NCBI GenBank assembly: GCA_947461105.1
Contig: CANHIG010000006.1
Location: forward strand, 1-37,228
Reading direction: 5' to 3'
Source: Bacteroidota bacterium
Lineage (GTDB): Bacteria > Bacteroidota > Bacteroidia > Chitinophagales > LD1
DNA: 37,228 nucleotides
Shown here: piece after piece, positions 27,424-37,062 of the stretch
Layout: the number at the start of each line of letters is the position of its first letter
How positions within the stretch are numbered: position 1 is the first letter of the stretch
Position numbers and translations under genes: made by a program
Notes under the pieces: generated by a model
Databases searched by the model: none
Told to the model about the DNA's origin: nothing
The model's input: the letters and a program-made list of their open reading frames with translations, nothing else

Positions 27424-29404
27424 ATATTGTTGCAATAATAAAACTGCTCCACAAAAATAGGTTGAGATAAAGCAGCCATTTTATCCATTTGTTTTCAAAG
27501 CTAAAACTAACTATGTGTTTTCCTGAATCAACTTTTACTTGAAGAAGTTCACTATTAATTTTGTCAGCTCTTTTCCCATCCACTTTTATGTTCCAAAAAG
27601 GGTAATTCATTTGCATGAGCTTGAGTGTGTCTGCTCTGTTATTTATTAAAGAAAATGTAAACTTATTAGGTGAAAAAGAGGTGCATTGAAAAAGGCTGGC
27701 GCTATCTCTCATGGTTGCAAAAGGGTAGGCCGTTGCTTCAAAAATATTCTTATCAGCAATGTTGTTATATGTTTTTAAATTGAAGCTATTGTTGCCATTA
27801 AAGGTTATTTGTTTTTTGATAAAACCGGCATTATGCCATATCGGAGATGCGATATCATCAGTACCAGTTTCGCTTTGAGAACCAATAATTTCATTTCCCG
27901 GAATGGGAAATCCTGCTGGATATTGATTAATGGCTATTTGGAGTTCGGTTGTTTTTTTATTCAAGCAGACTGTGCTGAATTGATTGAGTAAGGAAGCCGA
28001 AAGTACATCAGCAATTATCAGCATTGCGAAGACGCTTGGTTTGAGTTTATTAAAAAAAGCAAACCCAATCAGTATTAGCAGCAAAGAGAGATGAATGGCA
28101 GATTGATTGAAAATTAAGTTCCAGATATTTGATTGATAGAAGTTGTCCCATTTATCAGCACTGAATATTGGAGCAAATATAATTTGTGGGTTGAAGATTA
28201 TTGCTGAGGTAATCATTATTATAAGCAATATGGCATAAACAATATAGCCCCTTTTGACGATTGATAGTTGTTGCTTCCAATTATTTGTTATCCATTCAAA
28301 AGTGCCGCATGCCAGTATAATAAAGCATAATTCTGCAATGAATCTGAAAATGGAGGCAAAGCGGAAAGTATTCATCAGAGGGACGAAATTGTATAGCCAT
28401 GTCCTCAGCGGAATTAAATCGCCCAGAGAAATAAGCAGAAAAAGAATTCCAATAAAAGAAATCACTTTCTCAAATGGACTGCTGTATTTTATCAAATAAT
28501 ACCCTGTAAATGGAAGTAGTAGGAATCCGAAATAAATATTTCGCATTGAAATGTCATTGCCGAAATTTAAATTGAGGTTAGTGGTAAACAATGGAAAAAC
28601 AAATGAAATGAAACTCTTCAAGGTAAAGGCATTGAAGTTGGCTCCTACTAAACTTACTCCGTTTCCCCGGTCAATATATTCCATATTGATGATGAAAACT
28701 GCAAAGTAGGTAAATGTTAGTAGCAATACCCCCAAGTTATATAGTGTAAGTCGCTTAAAATAGATCGCTCTTGTATTTGATTTTAGAAGACGTAATAAGT
28801 GATAGAAAAGTGCGATGTAGCAATTGATTATTGCCAAAGCAATATAGCCTCCACAAATCATTAAAGCAGTTAGAAGTATAGCTTGCATTAGTGATGCGGT
28901 GTCTCCCTTTCGCTCAATATTTAATTGTGCAAGGAAAAACCAAGGTGTCCATGCAGCGCTGACGAAAAGTGTGTAATGCATGGCATTGCTAACAAATATT
29001 CCGCTAAGTGCATACACTATTCCAAATGTGACAGCTGGTAATTCATCATATTTCAGCACTTTTAATAGCTTGTACATGCCTGTTGATGCAATAATAAGAT
29101 GTATGGAGAACTCTGCATTTGCAGTAAAGACATTATATTTATACAGCAAGGCGAACAGTAATGTAACGGGATAGTATAAGCCACTTTGAGGATCTCCGAA
29201 GAAGGGATATCCAAGTCTGCTGTATGGACACCAAAGCGGAAGAATCCCCTGATGGAAACATTCACTTATATATCTGTGCCATTGGAACATGGCATCCATA
29301 TTGTCCCATTTCATGCAATAAATCAGCGAGCTGACAGGCAAAAAACCGAGTAGTGGAATAATAGTTAGCCAGATATAAGGATTTGATTTTATTTTGTGCC
29401 ACAT
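27401..29404 (-). CDS. YfhO family membrane protein
   Basis: MKWDNMDAMFQWHRYISECFHQGILPLWCPYSRLGYPFFGDPQSGLYYPV plus many TM segments; ATG start at 29404 (track start is TTG at 29413). Confidence 0.85.
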   Translation of the reverse strand: MWHKIKSNPYIWLTIIPLLGFLPVSSLIYCMKWDNMDAMFQWHRYISECFHQGILPLWCPYSRLGYPFFGDPQSGLYYPVTLLFALLYKYNVFTANAEFSIHLIIASTGMYKLLKVLKYDELPAVTFGIVYALSGIFVSNAMHYTLFVSAAWTPWFFLAQLNIERKGDTASLMQAILLTALMICGGYIALAIINCYIALFYHLLRLLKSNTRAIYFKRLTLYNLGVLLLTFTYFAVFIINMEYIDRGNGVSLVGANFNAFTLKSFISFVFPLFTTNLNLNFGNDISMRNIYFGFLLLPFTGYYLIKYSSPFEKVISFIGILFLLISLGDLIPLRTWLYNFVPLMNTFRFASIFRFIAELCFIILACGTFEWITNNWKQQLSIVKRGYIVYAILLIIMITSAIIFNPQIIFAPIFSADKWDNFYQSNIWNLIFNQSAIHLSLLLILIGFAFFNKLKPSVFAMLIIADVLSASLLNQFSTVCLNKKTTELQIAINQYPAGFPIPGNEIIGSQSETGTDDIASPIWHNAGFIKKQITFNGNNSFNLKTYNNIADKNIFEATAYPFATMRDSASLFQCTSFSPNKFTFSLINNRADTLKLMQMNYPFWNIKVDGKRADKINSELLQVKVDSGKHIVSFSFENKWIKWLLYLNLFLWSSFIIATISSSIKRF

Positions 29405-30119
29405 GTACCACAAATCTAAAGGAATAGTATTACAAACAGTAAAATATGGTGAAACATCCGCTATCGCTAAAATTTATACCGAAAATATAGGGCTACTATC
29501 CTTCATGGTGTATGGTTTCAGGAGCAGCAAATCTACAAAGAAGGCAGCAATGCTACAGCAGGGAACACTTTTGGAAATTGATTTCCTGCATCAGACAAAT
29601 AAAAACCTGCATCAACTCAAAGAAATTAAGCGCTCATATACGTATCAAAGTATTCCTTTCGATATGCGCAAATCATCTGTGATGCTTTTTCTTATTGAGC
29701 TTATTTCAAAGTGTGTGATTGAAAATCAGATTAACGAAGAAGAGTTTGATTTTATATATAGTCAGTTTATTCATCTTGACAGTATGCCTGAAATTGATCC
29801 TTTTTTCCATCTCGATTTCCTCGTTTCCCTGACGCAGTACCTTGGTTTTTTTCCTGAAAACAACTGTTCTAGTGAGTATCCTTACTTTGATGTAAAAAAT
29901 GGCTTTTTTGTTTCTGCTCCCACTCATGATTTTAAAAACTTTTCAAAGGAAGAGAGTCAGTTGCTGGCAGATTTGCTGAGCAATCAGGTGAATTTGAAGC
30001 GGTATTCCAAAGATGTGCGAAATAGGTTTTTGGAGAAGTTTTTAACCTATTATGCTTATCATATTGATAACTTCAAGGAGATAAAATCGCTCAAGATATT
30101 TGAGGATATTTTTGCCTGA
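29403..30119 (+). CDS. recO: DNA repair protein RecO
   Basis: MYHKSKGIVLQTVKYGETSAIAKIYTENIGLLSFMVYGFRSSKS is typical RecO N-terminus; ATG at 29403 (track start 29394 is TTG). Confidence 0.92.
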   Translation: MYHKSKGIVLQTVKYGETSAIAKIYTENIGLLSFMVYGFRSSKSTKKAAMLQQGTLLEIDFLHQTNKNLHQLKEIKRSYTYQSIPFDMRKSSVMLFLIELISKCVIENQINEEEFDFIYSQFIHLDSMPEIDPFFHLDFLVSLTQYLGFFPENNCSSEYPYFDVKNGFFVSAPTHDFKNFSKEESQLLADLLSNQVNLKRYSKDVRNRFLEKFLTYYAYHIDNFKEIKSLKIFEDIFA

Positions 30120-30255
30120 AAGTGTTCCCTTTCAATTCCTCACTGTTAATTATTCCATACACTCAACAATTCTTTGTGCTATAAGATAATCTGTGAATAA
30201 AGCGGATTAAAGCCTAAGAAGCTATTTTAGCCGAAATAAAATTTTAAGACATAGA

Positions 30256-31566
30256 ATGGCAAATGCATTTGAGGTACAGGGCGGGTTAAAATTGAAGGGA
30301 ACGATAACGCCACAAGGCGCAAAAAACGAGGCATTGCAGATTATTTCTGCTGTTTTACTTACAGCTGGGGAAGTAGTGATTTCGAACATTCCTGACATTC
30401 GAGATGTGAATTTGCTCATTGAAATTCTTTCAGATTTAGGTGTTAAAGTAAAAAAGCTTAATCAGGATACTTATTCTTTTCAGGCAGATGATATCAATCT
30501 GGAATATTTGCAAGGAGAGGTATTTAGGAAAAAAGGTGCAGCTCTTCGAGGCAGTGTGATGATTATCGGACCGCTTTTGGCTCGATTCAAAAAAGCATTC
30601 ATGCCCAAACCGGGGGGCGATAAAATTGGTCGAAGAAGGCTCGATACTCACTTTTTGGGTTTCGAAAAACTTGGTGCAGCTTTCATTTTTGATGACAAGG
30701 AAAGTTTCTTTACAATTAGTGCTGAACATCTAGAGGGCAAGTACATCCTTCTTGATGAGCCTTCGGTTACCGGTACTGCAAATATTGTGATGACAGCTGT
30801 CTTGGCAAAAGGAAGCACCACTATATATAATGCAGCCTGTGAGCCTTATCTGCAACAGCTTTGCAATATGCTTAATAGGATGGGAGCAAAAATATCAGGA
30901 ATCGGCTCTAACCTTCTGACAATAGAAGGCGTGAATGAGCTCGGTGGAACTACTCATACCATGCTTCCGGATATGATTGAGATTGGCTCTTTTATCGGCA
31001 TGGCTGCAATGACTCAATCGGAAATTTTGATTAAGAATTGCAGAATAGACCAACTTGGAAATATTCTTCCCGTTTTTGCTAAGATGGGTATTCAAATGGA
31101 ATTTAAGGGCGATGACATTTTTATTCCAAGTCAGGAGCATTATGAAATTCAAAAATTTATTGACGGCTCAATACTCACAGTGGCAGATGGTCCATGGCCC
31201 TTGTTTACACCGGATTTGATAAGTATCGTATTGGTTACTGCTACTCAGGCAAAAGGCTCGGTGCTGATACACCAAAAAATGTTTGAATCGCGACTTTTCT
31301 TTGTAGATAAATTGATAGATATGGGTGCTCAGATTATTCTGTGCGACCCACACCGCGCTTCTGTAATTGGTATTGACAGAGCTTATAAACTACGTGGTAT
31401 TACCATGTCATCACCCGATATACGAGCGGGAGTATCGCTTTTGATAGCTGCAATGTCTGCTGAAGGGAAATCGACTATTAACAATATTGACCAGATAGAC
31501 CGAGGGTATCAATTTATAGATACTCGACTTAACGCACTAGGTGCAAATATAAAACGCATAGAATGA
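30256..31566 (+). CDS. murA: UDP-N-acetylglucosamine 1-carboxyvinyltransferase
   Basis: FEVQGGLKLKGTITPQGAKNEALQIISAVLL, RGSVMIIGPLLARF, PGGDKIGRRRLDTHFLGFEKLGA, SPDIRAGVSLLIAAMSAEGKSTI. Confidence 0.96.
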   Translation: MANAFEVQGGLKLKGTITPQGAKNEALQIISAVLLTAGEVVISNIPDIRDVNLLIEILSDLGVKVKKLNQDTYSFQADDINLEYLQGEVFRKKGAALRGSVMIIGPLLARFKKAFMPKPGGDKIGRRRLDTHFLGFEKLGAAFIFDDKESFFTISAEHLEGKYILLDEPSVTGTANIVMTAVLAKGSTTIYNAACEPYLQQLCNMLNRMGAKISGIGSNLLTIEGVNELGGTTHTMLPDMIEIGSFIGMAAMTQSEILIKNCRIDQLGNILPVFAKMGIQMEFKGDDIFIPSQEHYEIQKFIDGSILTVADGPWPLFTPDLISIVLVTATQAKGSVLIHQKMFESRLFFVDKLIDMGAQIILCDPHRASVIGIDRAYKLRGITMSSPDIRAGVSLLIAAMSAEGKSTINNIDQIDRGYQFIDTRLNALGANIKRIE

Positions 31567-32432
31567 CCCAAAACCCCATACCACAAGAGCTTTGGTCGTA
31601 TTTGCAAAACAAGTACAAGGCCGTTGACGCTCGAATTGTGAAAGGGGGTAGCATTAACGAGACTGCTAAAATTATTACTCCCACTCAAATTTTCTTTATT
31701 AAGTGGAATCAGGATTTCATTCCGGGATTCTTTGAATCGGAGGTAAATAATCTTGAGTTAGTAGCTGCAACTAATACCGCTAAAACGCCACAACTTATTG
31801 AATTTGGACTTACAGAAGATTCATCATTTTTGATGTTGGAATATTTACAACCTGGATTTCATACTTATCAGTCTATGCAAACATTAGGGGAGCAGCTTGC
31901 GCAGATGCATAAGCAGAAAAGTGATTTTTCAGGTTTGCATTATCACAATTATTGTGGCCTTCTTCCTCAATATAATGCCCGCTCCAGTTCATGGGCAGAT
32001 TTTTTTATTGAATACCGATTGAAACCTTTGGTGAATAAAGCTTTTAGCCAAAATTTGCTATCTCTGGATGAAGTGGAACGTTTCGTAAAGCTATTTACTG
32101 TTTTCCCTTCTCTTTTTCCTCAGGAGCAGTCCTGTTTGCTTCATGGTGATTTATGGAATGGCAATTTTATGATTACTGAAAGTCAGATTCCGTATCTTTT
32201 AGACCCGGCATGTTATTACGGGCATAGAGAAGTAGATATAGCGATGACTATGCTTTTTGGAGGTTTTGACAAAGCTTTTTATGATGCCTATACGGCAAAC
32301 TATCCTCTTGAAGAGGGCTGGAAAGAGCGCTCAGCACTTTGGAATTTATACCCATTGCTGGTTCACTTAATTCTTTTTGGATCCAGCTACAGGCAGCAGT
32401 TGGTAGCTCAGCTAAGTACTATAGCAGCTTGA
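31563..32432 (+). CDS. Fructosamine kinase family protein
   Basis: LLHGDLWNGNFMI and DPACYYGHREVDIAMTMLFGGF; ATGA overlap with murA. Confidence 0.92.
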   Translation: MTQNPIPQELWSYLQNKYKAVDARIVKGGSINETAKIITPTQIFFIKWNQDFIPGFFESEVNNLELVAATNTAKTPQLIEFGLTEDSSFLMLEYLQPGFHTYQSMQTLGEQLAQMHKQKSDFSGLHYHNYCGLLPQYNARSSSWADFFIEYRLKPLVNKAFSQNLLSLDEVERFVKLFTVFPSLFPQEQSCLLHGDLWNGNFMITESQIPYLLDPACYYGHREVDIAMTMLFGGFDKAFYDAYTANYPLEEGWKERSALWNLYPLLVHLILFGSSYRQQLVAQLSTIAA

Positions 32433-32459
32433 TTGTTTTCATTTCACTCATTTTGATAC

Positions 32460-32669
32460 ATGCGTAACACTACAAAACTAAAGGTGCTTTTGCTCAAATA
32501 TACAGTTAGTTTGGATTTGGATGACGATGGCTGTTTTGTTCTCCTACTTACTGATAAATCAAATAATGATATGAAACAGTTCGAAGGAAAATCTTACAGT
32601 CAGGTTTTGGCTTTTGCTTATAGTTTTCTGTTGCGGGAATTGAAAAATCAGGAAAAGGAAAGTCGCTGA
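32460..32669 (+). CDS. Small hypothetical protein (69 aa)
   Basis: Same-strand ORF 27 bp after the fructosamine kinase gene, acidic and soluble; no family recognised. Confidence 0.5.
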   Translation: MRNTTKLKVLLLKYTVSLDLDDDGCFVLLLTDKSNNDMKQFEGKSYSQVLAFAYSFLLRELKNQEKESR

Positions 32670-32767
32670 AAATCCAGGTAGAGATTTATCAAGGAACACA
32701 AAGTTGCCTTTGAATTACTCACCTCACATTACCAAAACATTTGTTTTACTTTTAAATAACATTTAAT

Positions 32768-32775
32768 TAGCTTTG
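32768..32775 (+). promoter_or_regulatory. TAnnTTTG box (TAGCTTTG), candidate -7 element of the phosphoesterase gene
   Basis: Exact consensus match in a 204-bp AT-rich intergenic region; nearest upstream TTG at 32741 is spaced 24 bp. Confidence 0.4.
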
Positions 32776-32873
32776 AAAAAGCCTTGATGTTAGCATTATT
32801 CAATTTTTTATTGTTCTGTTCAATATTATGCGCTTTGTTTTATTAATTATTTATTAAAGTTAAAAACATAATA

Positions 32874-35708
32874 ATGCGAACTATCCTCACCATTTTATTT
32901 GCCGCTGTAATCAGTATGGCCAGCAATGCACAAACAGCTCCTGCTGTTGTTCCAAATCAAATATCAGGAATGGTAGGATTTTGGGATTTTGAGAATATCG
33001 GAAATCTAAATGAACCTACTTCCGGATTGGGTTCCGGTTTGGTAGTAAGTGGTTCCTCGGGCTCTATTACTCAAATTGCAGGACCGGAGGCTGGAGATAT
33101 GGCGATTACAAAAACTACCGGAAAGTATTTGAACTGTATTCATGGCATCGCTGCTAACGGAGGAGGCTCAACCAATGTCAATAAATACTCATTGCTTGTT
33201 GATTTTCGAGTACCCACTACTACTGATTGGAAATCTTTTTACCAAACTAATACTGCAAACTCTAATGATGGTGACTTTTTTATGAATAATACCGCTAATA
33301 TTGGTATTGCGGCAGTTGGTTATTCTCCCTCTTCTTTAATTGCCAACCAATGGTATCGCTTGTTGATTTCTGTTGATTGCGGTAATGAAGTATCTTATTA
33401 TATAGATGGGCAAAAATGGGTTTCAGGTAATCCGGATGTGCTAAATGGCCGATTTTCTTTAGATCTAAATGGCGTTTTGCTTTTTGCTGATGATAATGGT
33501 GAGGATGGTAATATGGACATTTCCAAAGTAGTTTTGTTTGATAGAGCTCTCAATGCTTCAGAAGCATTGCTTTTAGGAGGATATGGGCATAGTCCTAATG
33601 GTTCCTCACGCAGTATCTCGATGTCACCATATTTACAGACTCCAACTACTTCCTCAATATATATATCATGGCATTCGGTTAATAATGTTACCCCTGAAGT
33701 CAAATATGGCACAAGTGCTTCTAATTTGAATCAAACTGCCAGCGGCAGCTCACAACTGATTAATGGAAATGCCAATTACAGATGGCATACCGTGAAACTT
33801 ACTGGCTTATCACCCAATACGGAGTACTTCTATAAGTGCTATAGCGGTTCAGATTCTACGCCTACCGTATATCCTTTTAAAACTCAGGCTTTGCGAAGCA
33901 CTCCGGGTCAGCATTTCAGATTTATTGCACTTGGAGACAATCGTACCAATGTGGCTCAGTCGTCTAGCGAGGCAATAAATATTGCTGCTAAGCTCACCGA
34001 ACTATACGGTCCGGATTATCATAAATATGTTAATCTGATTTGTAGTGAGGGTGATATTGTAACCAGCGGTTCTGATGTTACTCAATACGAAAGAGAATAT
34101 TTCACACCTTTTGCACCACTCACAAAAAATATTCCTTCCATGATTTCTATCGGTAATCATGAAAACAATTCAACCATGTTTTTCGATTACATGAAGTATG
34201 AGGAGTTAACTGACGGTTATAGTGCGCCAAATCCTTACAATGAAAAGTTCTACCAGTTTTCTTTGGGGTCTTCTCAATTTCTGTTTTTAAATGCAAACAC
34301 GCTGTATAGAATTGCTCCTCAAACCACTTGGGTTAACGACCGTTTGAATGAATCCCAAAGCAATCCTGATATAGATTTTGTTTTCAGTTTTACCCATCAG
34401 CCAGGACATAGCGAAGTGTGGCCGGATGGCAATGAAAATTATGTGCAAACAAGTTTATTTGGTGCATTGAAAACGCATCATAAATCAGCCATTCATTTTG
34501 ACGGACACTCCCATAATTACGAAAGGGGCATTGTAGAAATGGTAAATTCCGACTCTACAAAACAACACGATATGCGTCAGGTGCTAAGTGGCGGAGCTGG
34601 TTCTGCGTTGGATAGATGGGGTATGTATTCAAATCAAACCAATTATTATGAAATTAATAAGAGCATGGACATCTACTGCTGGACATTGATAGATATTGAT
34701 ATTGACAATAAATCATACAAAGGATGGACTTATAGTTTTGGTAATGCCTCTGCACCCAAAAGCAATATAATTGTTGATTCATTTTACAGGAAAATAAATC
34801 AGTCAGGTCCTTTAAAGGCTAAAGCAGCAGGAGTTGTAAACTCAAATCAGCTAGTAGCATTTCCGATGCAGGGAGTTGATTCAGCAATGACTTGTCATTT
34901 TCAGGTAACTGCTACTCCAGGGAATTATTCCACAGTAGCTTTAGATAGAAAGCAAGATAAATATGATGTATATGGAGATTCAGGAGCACCAAATTGGGCG
35001 CCTACCGATTTGAATGCTAATCTTGATATTAAGCGACTTTTATTTGGCGGATTAACATCTGGTCAAACTTATGGCTTCCGAGTTAGATACAAGGATAATA
35101 ACTTGGAATGGGGCAAGTGGTCTGATGAGAAAACGTTTGTTTTTTCTCCTGGCACATCTTCTAATGCAGTTGATTTTGTTGCGGATTCTTTAAATGTTCC
35201 GGTTGGTTACGCTGTTTCTTTTACTGATTTATCTGGAACTGCAGCTTCATCATGGGCATGGGATTTCAATAATGACGGAACAGTAGAAAGTACTACGCAA
35301 GATCCAACTTATTCCTACTCAACTCCCGGCTTCTATACCGTATCACTTAAAATAAATGGTTCAGGAGGAAGTGTAGCAACAAAAAATAGCTACATCCATG
35401 TTTATAGCGGGAATGGCATTGCAGATAATACAGAATCAATGGAGGTATCTGTCAGTCCAAATCCTTTTCAGTCAAATACTTCTATCCGTTTTGATTTGGA
35501 AAAAACACAAAATGTAGACATAACAATCAGCGATATTTCCGGAAAATTAGTTCGCAGATTACAACAATCGACTAAACTTAATTCAGGCGTTCAAAACTTA
35601 ACTTGGGATGGCAAATCTGATAGCGGTGCAAAGCTTGCATCAGGCTCATATTTTATTTCCATTAAGGGCGAAACAGTTAATACTACTAAAACTATTATTC
35701 TCGAGTAA
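32874..35708 (+). CDS. Secreted LamG / purple-acid-phosphatase-like metallophosphoesterase with PKD and T9SS type A sorting domain
   Basis: LamG-like VGFWDFENIG..VSYYIDGQKW; FN3 NYRWHTVKLTGLSPNTEYFYKC; FIALGDNR, SEGDIV, IGNHEN, DGHSHNYERG; PKD AWDFNNDGTVESTTQDPTYSYSTPGFYTVSLKI; SVSPNPFQSNTSIRFDLEKTQNVDITISDISGKLVR. Confidence 0.92.
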   Translation: MRTILTILFAAVISMASNAQTAPAVVPNQISGMVGFWDFENIGNLNEPTSGLGSGLVVSGSSGSITQIAGPEAGDMAITKTTGKYLNCIHGIAANGGGSTNVNKYSLLVDFRVPTTTDWKSFYQTNTANSNDGDFFMNNTANIGIAAVGYSPSSLIANQWYRLLISVDCGNEVSYYIDGQKWVSGNPDVLNGRFSLDLNGVLLFADDNGEDGNMDISKVVLFDRALNASEALLLGGYGHSPNGSSRSISMSPYLQTPTTSSIYISWHSVNNVTPEVKYGTSASNLNQTASGSSQLINGNANYRWHTVKLTGLSPNTEYFYKCYSGSDSTPTVYPFKTQALRSTPGQHFRFIALGDNRTNVAQSSSEAINIAAKLTELYGPDYHKYVNLICSEGDIVTSGSDVTQYEREYFTPFAPLTKNIPSMISIGNHENNSTMFFDYMKYEELTDGYSAPNPYNEKFYQFSLGSSQFLFLNANTLYRIAPQTTWVNDRLNESQSNPDIDFVFSFTHQPGHSEVWPDGNENYVQTSLFGALKTHHKSAIHFDGHSHNYERGIVEMVNSDSTKQHDMRQVLSGGAGSALDRWGMYSNQTNYYEINKSMDIYCWTLIDIDIDNKSYKGWTYSFGNASAPKSNIIVDSFYRKINQSGPLKAKAAGVVNSNQLVAFPMQGVDSAMTCHFQVTATPGNYSTVALDRKQDKYDVYGDSGAPNWAPTDLNANLDIKRLLFGGLTSGQTYGFRVRYKDNNLEWGKWSDEKTFVFSPGTSSNAVDFVADSLNVPVGYAVSFTDLSGTAASSWAWDFNNDGTVESTTQDPTYSYSTPGFYTVSLKINGSGGSVATKNSYIHVYSGNGIADNTESMEVSVSPNPFQSNTSIRFDLEKTQNVDITISDISGKLVRRLQQSTKLNSGVQNLTWDGKSDSGAKLASGSYFISIKGETVNTTKTIILE

Positions 35709-35709
35709 A

Positions 35710-36624
35710 ATGAAATCTATTAATTTTTTACTTGCGCTGCTATTCATTTCCTTTTGTGTTCAGGCAGCTGATACTGATTCATTGAATGCAAAAGGAACTT
35801 CGGTGAAAGGGAAGAAGCAAAGCGAATGGACTTATTATCGTAATGATGGCACAGTTTCCTACCAATGTAATTATATAGATGATGTGTTGTATGGCAAATA
35901 CAAAGCATTTTTCTCCAATGGGAAGGTATCTTTAGAAGGCAACTTTCAGGCTGGGAAAGAAGTGGGCTTGTTTATTTCCTATTATGAAAATGGAAATGTA
36001 GCATCTAAAAAGAGCTACGATTTCGGAATGCTTTATGGCAAGTCAGAAGAATTTTACGAAAACGGAAATCCGTATCGGGAAGACTATTACAAAGAATATA
36101 AGCGGGTTGGATTCTGGAAGCAATGGTATGAAAACAAGCAGCTAAACTGGATAGCTGAATATAAGAATGGGCTTCAGACAGGAAATTATGTTTCTTATTA
36201 TGAGAATGGAAATAAGAAAGAGGAGGGCGCTTATGAAAATGATACCAGAATAGGGAAGTGGATTTACTATAACAAAGATGGAACTATTCAGCAAACCAGA
36301 AATTACAAAGGGGGGATGTTGACAGGGGTTAATGTTGTTTATTTTCCGGATGGAAAAGTAAAGGAAGAAACCCGCTATATTGATGATGAAAGGGAAGGCC
36401 CTTATACTTTGTATGATGATAGAGGTCAGGTGCTTGTTCGTAGTTCCTTTCAAAAAAATCTGGTGAATGGTCTTTGGGAAGATTTTTATCCTTCAGGACT
36501 AAGAAAATCAAAAGGTGTTTTTGTCAGAGGTCAAAGGGCTGGTTTATGGAAGTATTTCAATGAACAAGGGAAACTGGTGGAAAAGAAAAAGTATAAACTA
36601 AATCCAAATCAGGCTTCTTGGTAA
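35710..36624 (+). CDS. Secreted MORN-repeat-variant protein (YwqK-like)
   Basis: Signal peptide MKSINFLLALLFISFCVQAAD then repeated G-x-W/Y..YYENGN..K motifs; ATG at 35710 two bases after the upstream stop. Confidence 0.88.
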   Translation: MKSINFLLALLFISFCVQAADTDSLNAKGTSVKGKKQSEWTYYRNDGTVSYQCNYIDDVLYGKYKAFFSNGKVSLEGNFQAGKEVGLFISYYENGNVASKKSYDFGMLYGKSEEFYENGNPYREDYYKEYKRVGFWKQWYENKQLNWIAEYKNGLQTGNYVSYYENGNKKEEGAYENDTRIGKWIYYNKDGTIQQTRNYKGGMLTGVNVVYFPDGKVKEETRYIDDEREGPYTLYDDRGQVLVRSSFQKNLVNGLWEDFYPSGLRKSKGVFVRGQRAGLWKYFNEQGKLVEKKKYKLNPNQASW

Positions 36625-37061
36625 AGTTTAGTTTTCTAGCTCTTCATATTCTTTTCGGAGTTGCAGGTACATTCTTGGCTGCAATAGCTTTGCATTTTCG
36701 CTTGCTCAATGATGGTAAGAAAGTCAATCAATTTGCTTTTTATGAGTTTCTGTCTTCTATGCTGGCTTTAGTTACTGCTGGTGTTTATTACATTATATTT
36801 TATCAACCCGATAAGGCGATTATTATAAACGGCAAATTTCCGTTAGCCCACGAACTGTTTATGGAGGTGAAAGAACATGTTTTTATTATGTTCTTTTTGT
36901 TGAGCTTGTATTTGCAATTTAGATTTTGGTTTACGGAAACAGAGAAAGACATTTCATTCATTAAAGAGAGCAAGACTGTTTTGATTCTGATTATTTTTCT
37001 TGGGGTTTTCATGTCAGTGATGGGGATACTTGTCAATATTGGCTTTAGAGTAAATCAATAA
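36618..37061 (+). CDS. Hypothetical integral membrane protein
   Basis: About four predicted TM helices; overlaps the upstream stop region, TTG start. Confidence 0.65.
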   Translation: MVKFSFLALHILFGVAGTFLAAIALHFRLLNDGKKVNQFAFYEFLSSMLALVTAGVYYIIFYQPDKAIIINGKFPLAHELFMEVKEHVFIMFFLLSLYLQFRFWFTETEKDISFIKESKTVLILIIFLGVFMSVMGILVNIGFRVNQ

Positions 37062-37062
37062 G

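Noticed and set aside
30117-30134. TGAAAG-TGTTCC-CTTTCA hairpin at the recO stop as a terminator
   Set aside because: Short AT-rich stem without a following T-run; too weak to call.
35710-36624. Calling the MORN/YwqK-like protein an antitoxin
   Set aside because: Databases often label YwqK-like MORN proteins as toxin-antitoxin components, but there is no cognate toxin-like gene here and the protein has a signal peptide.
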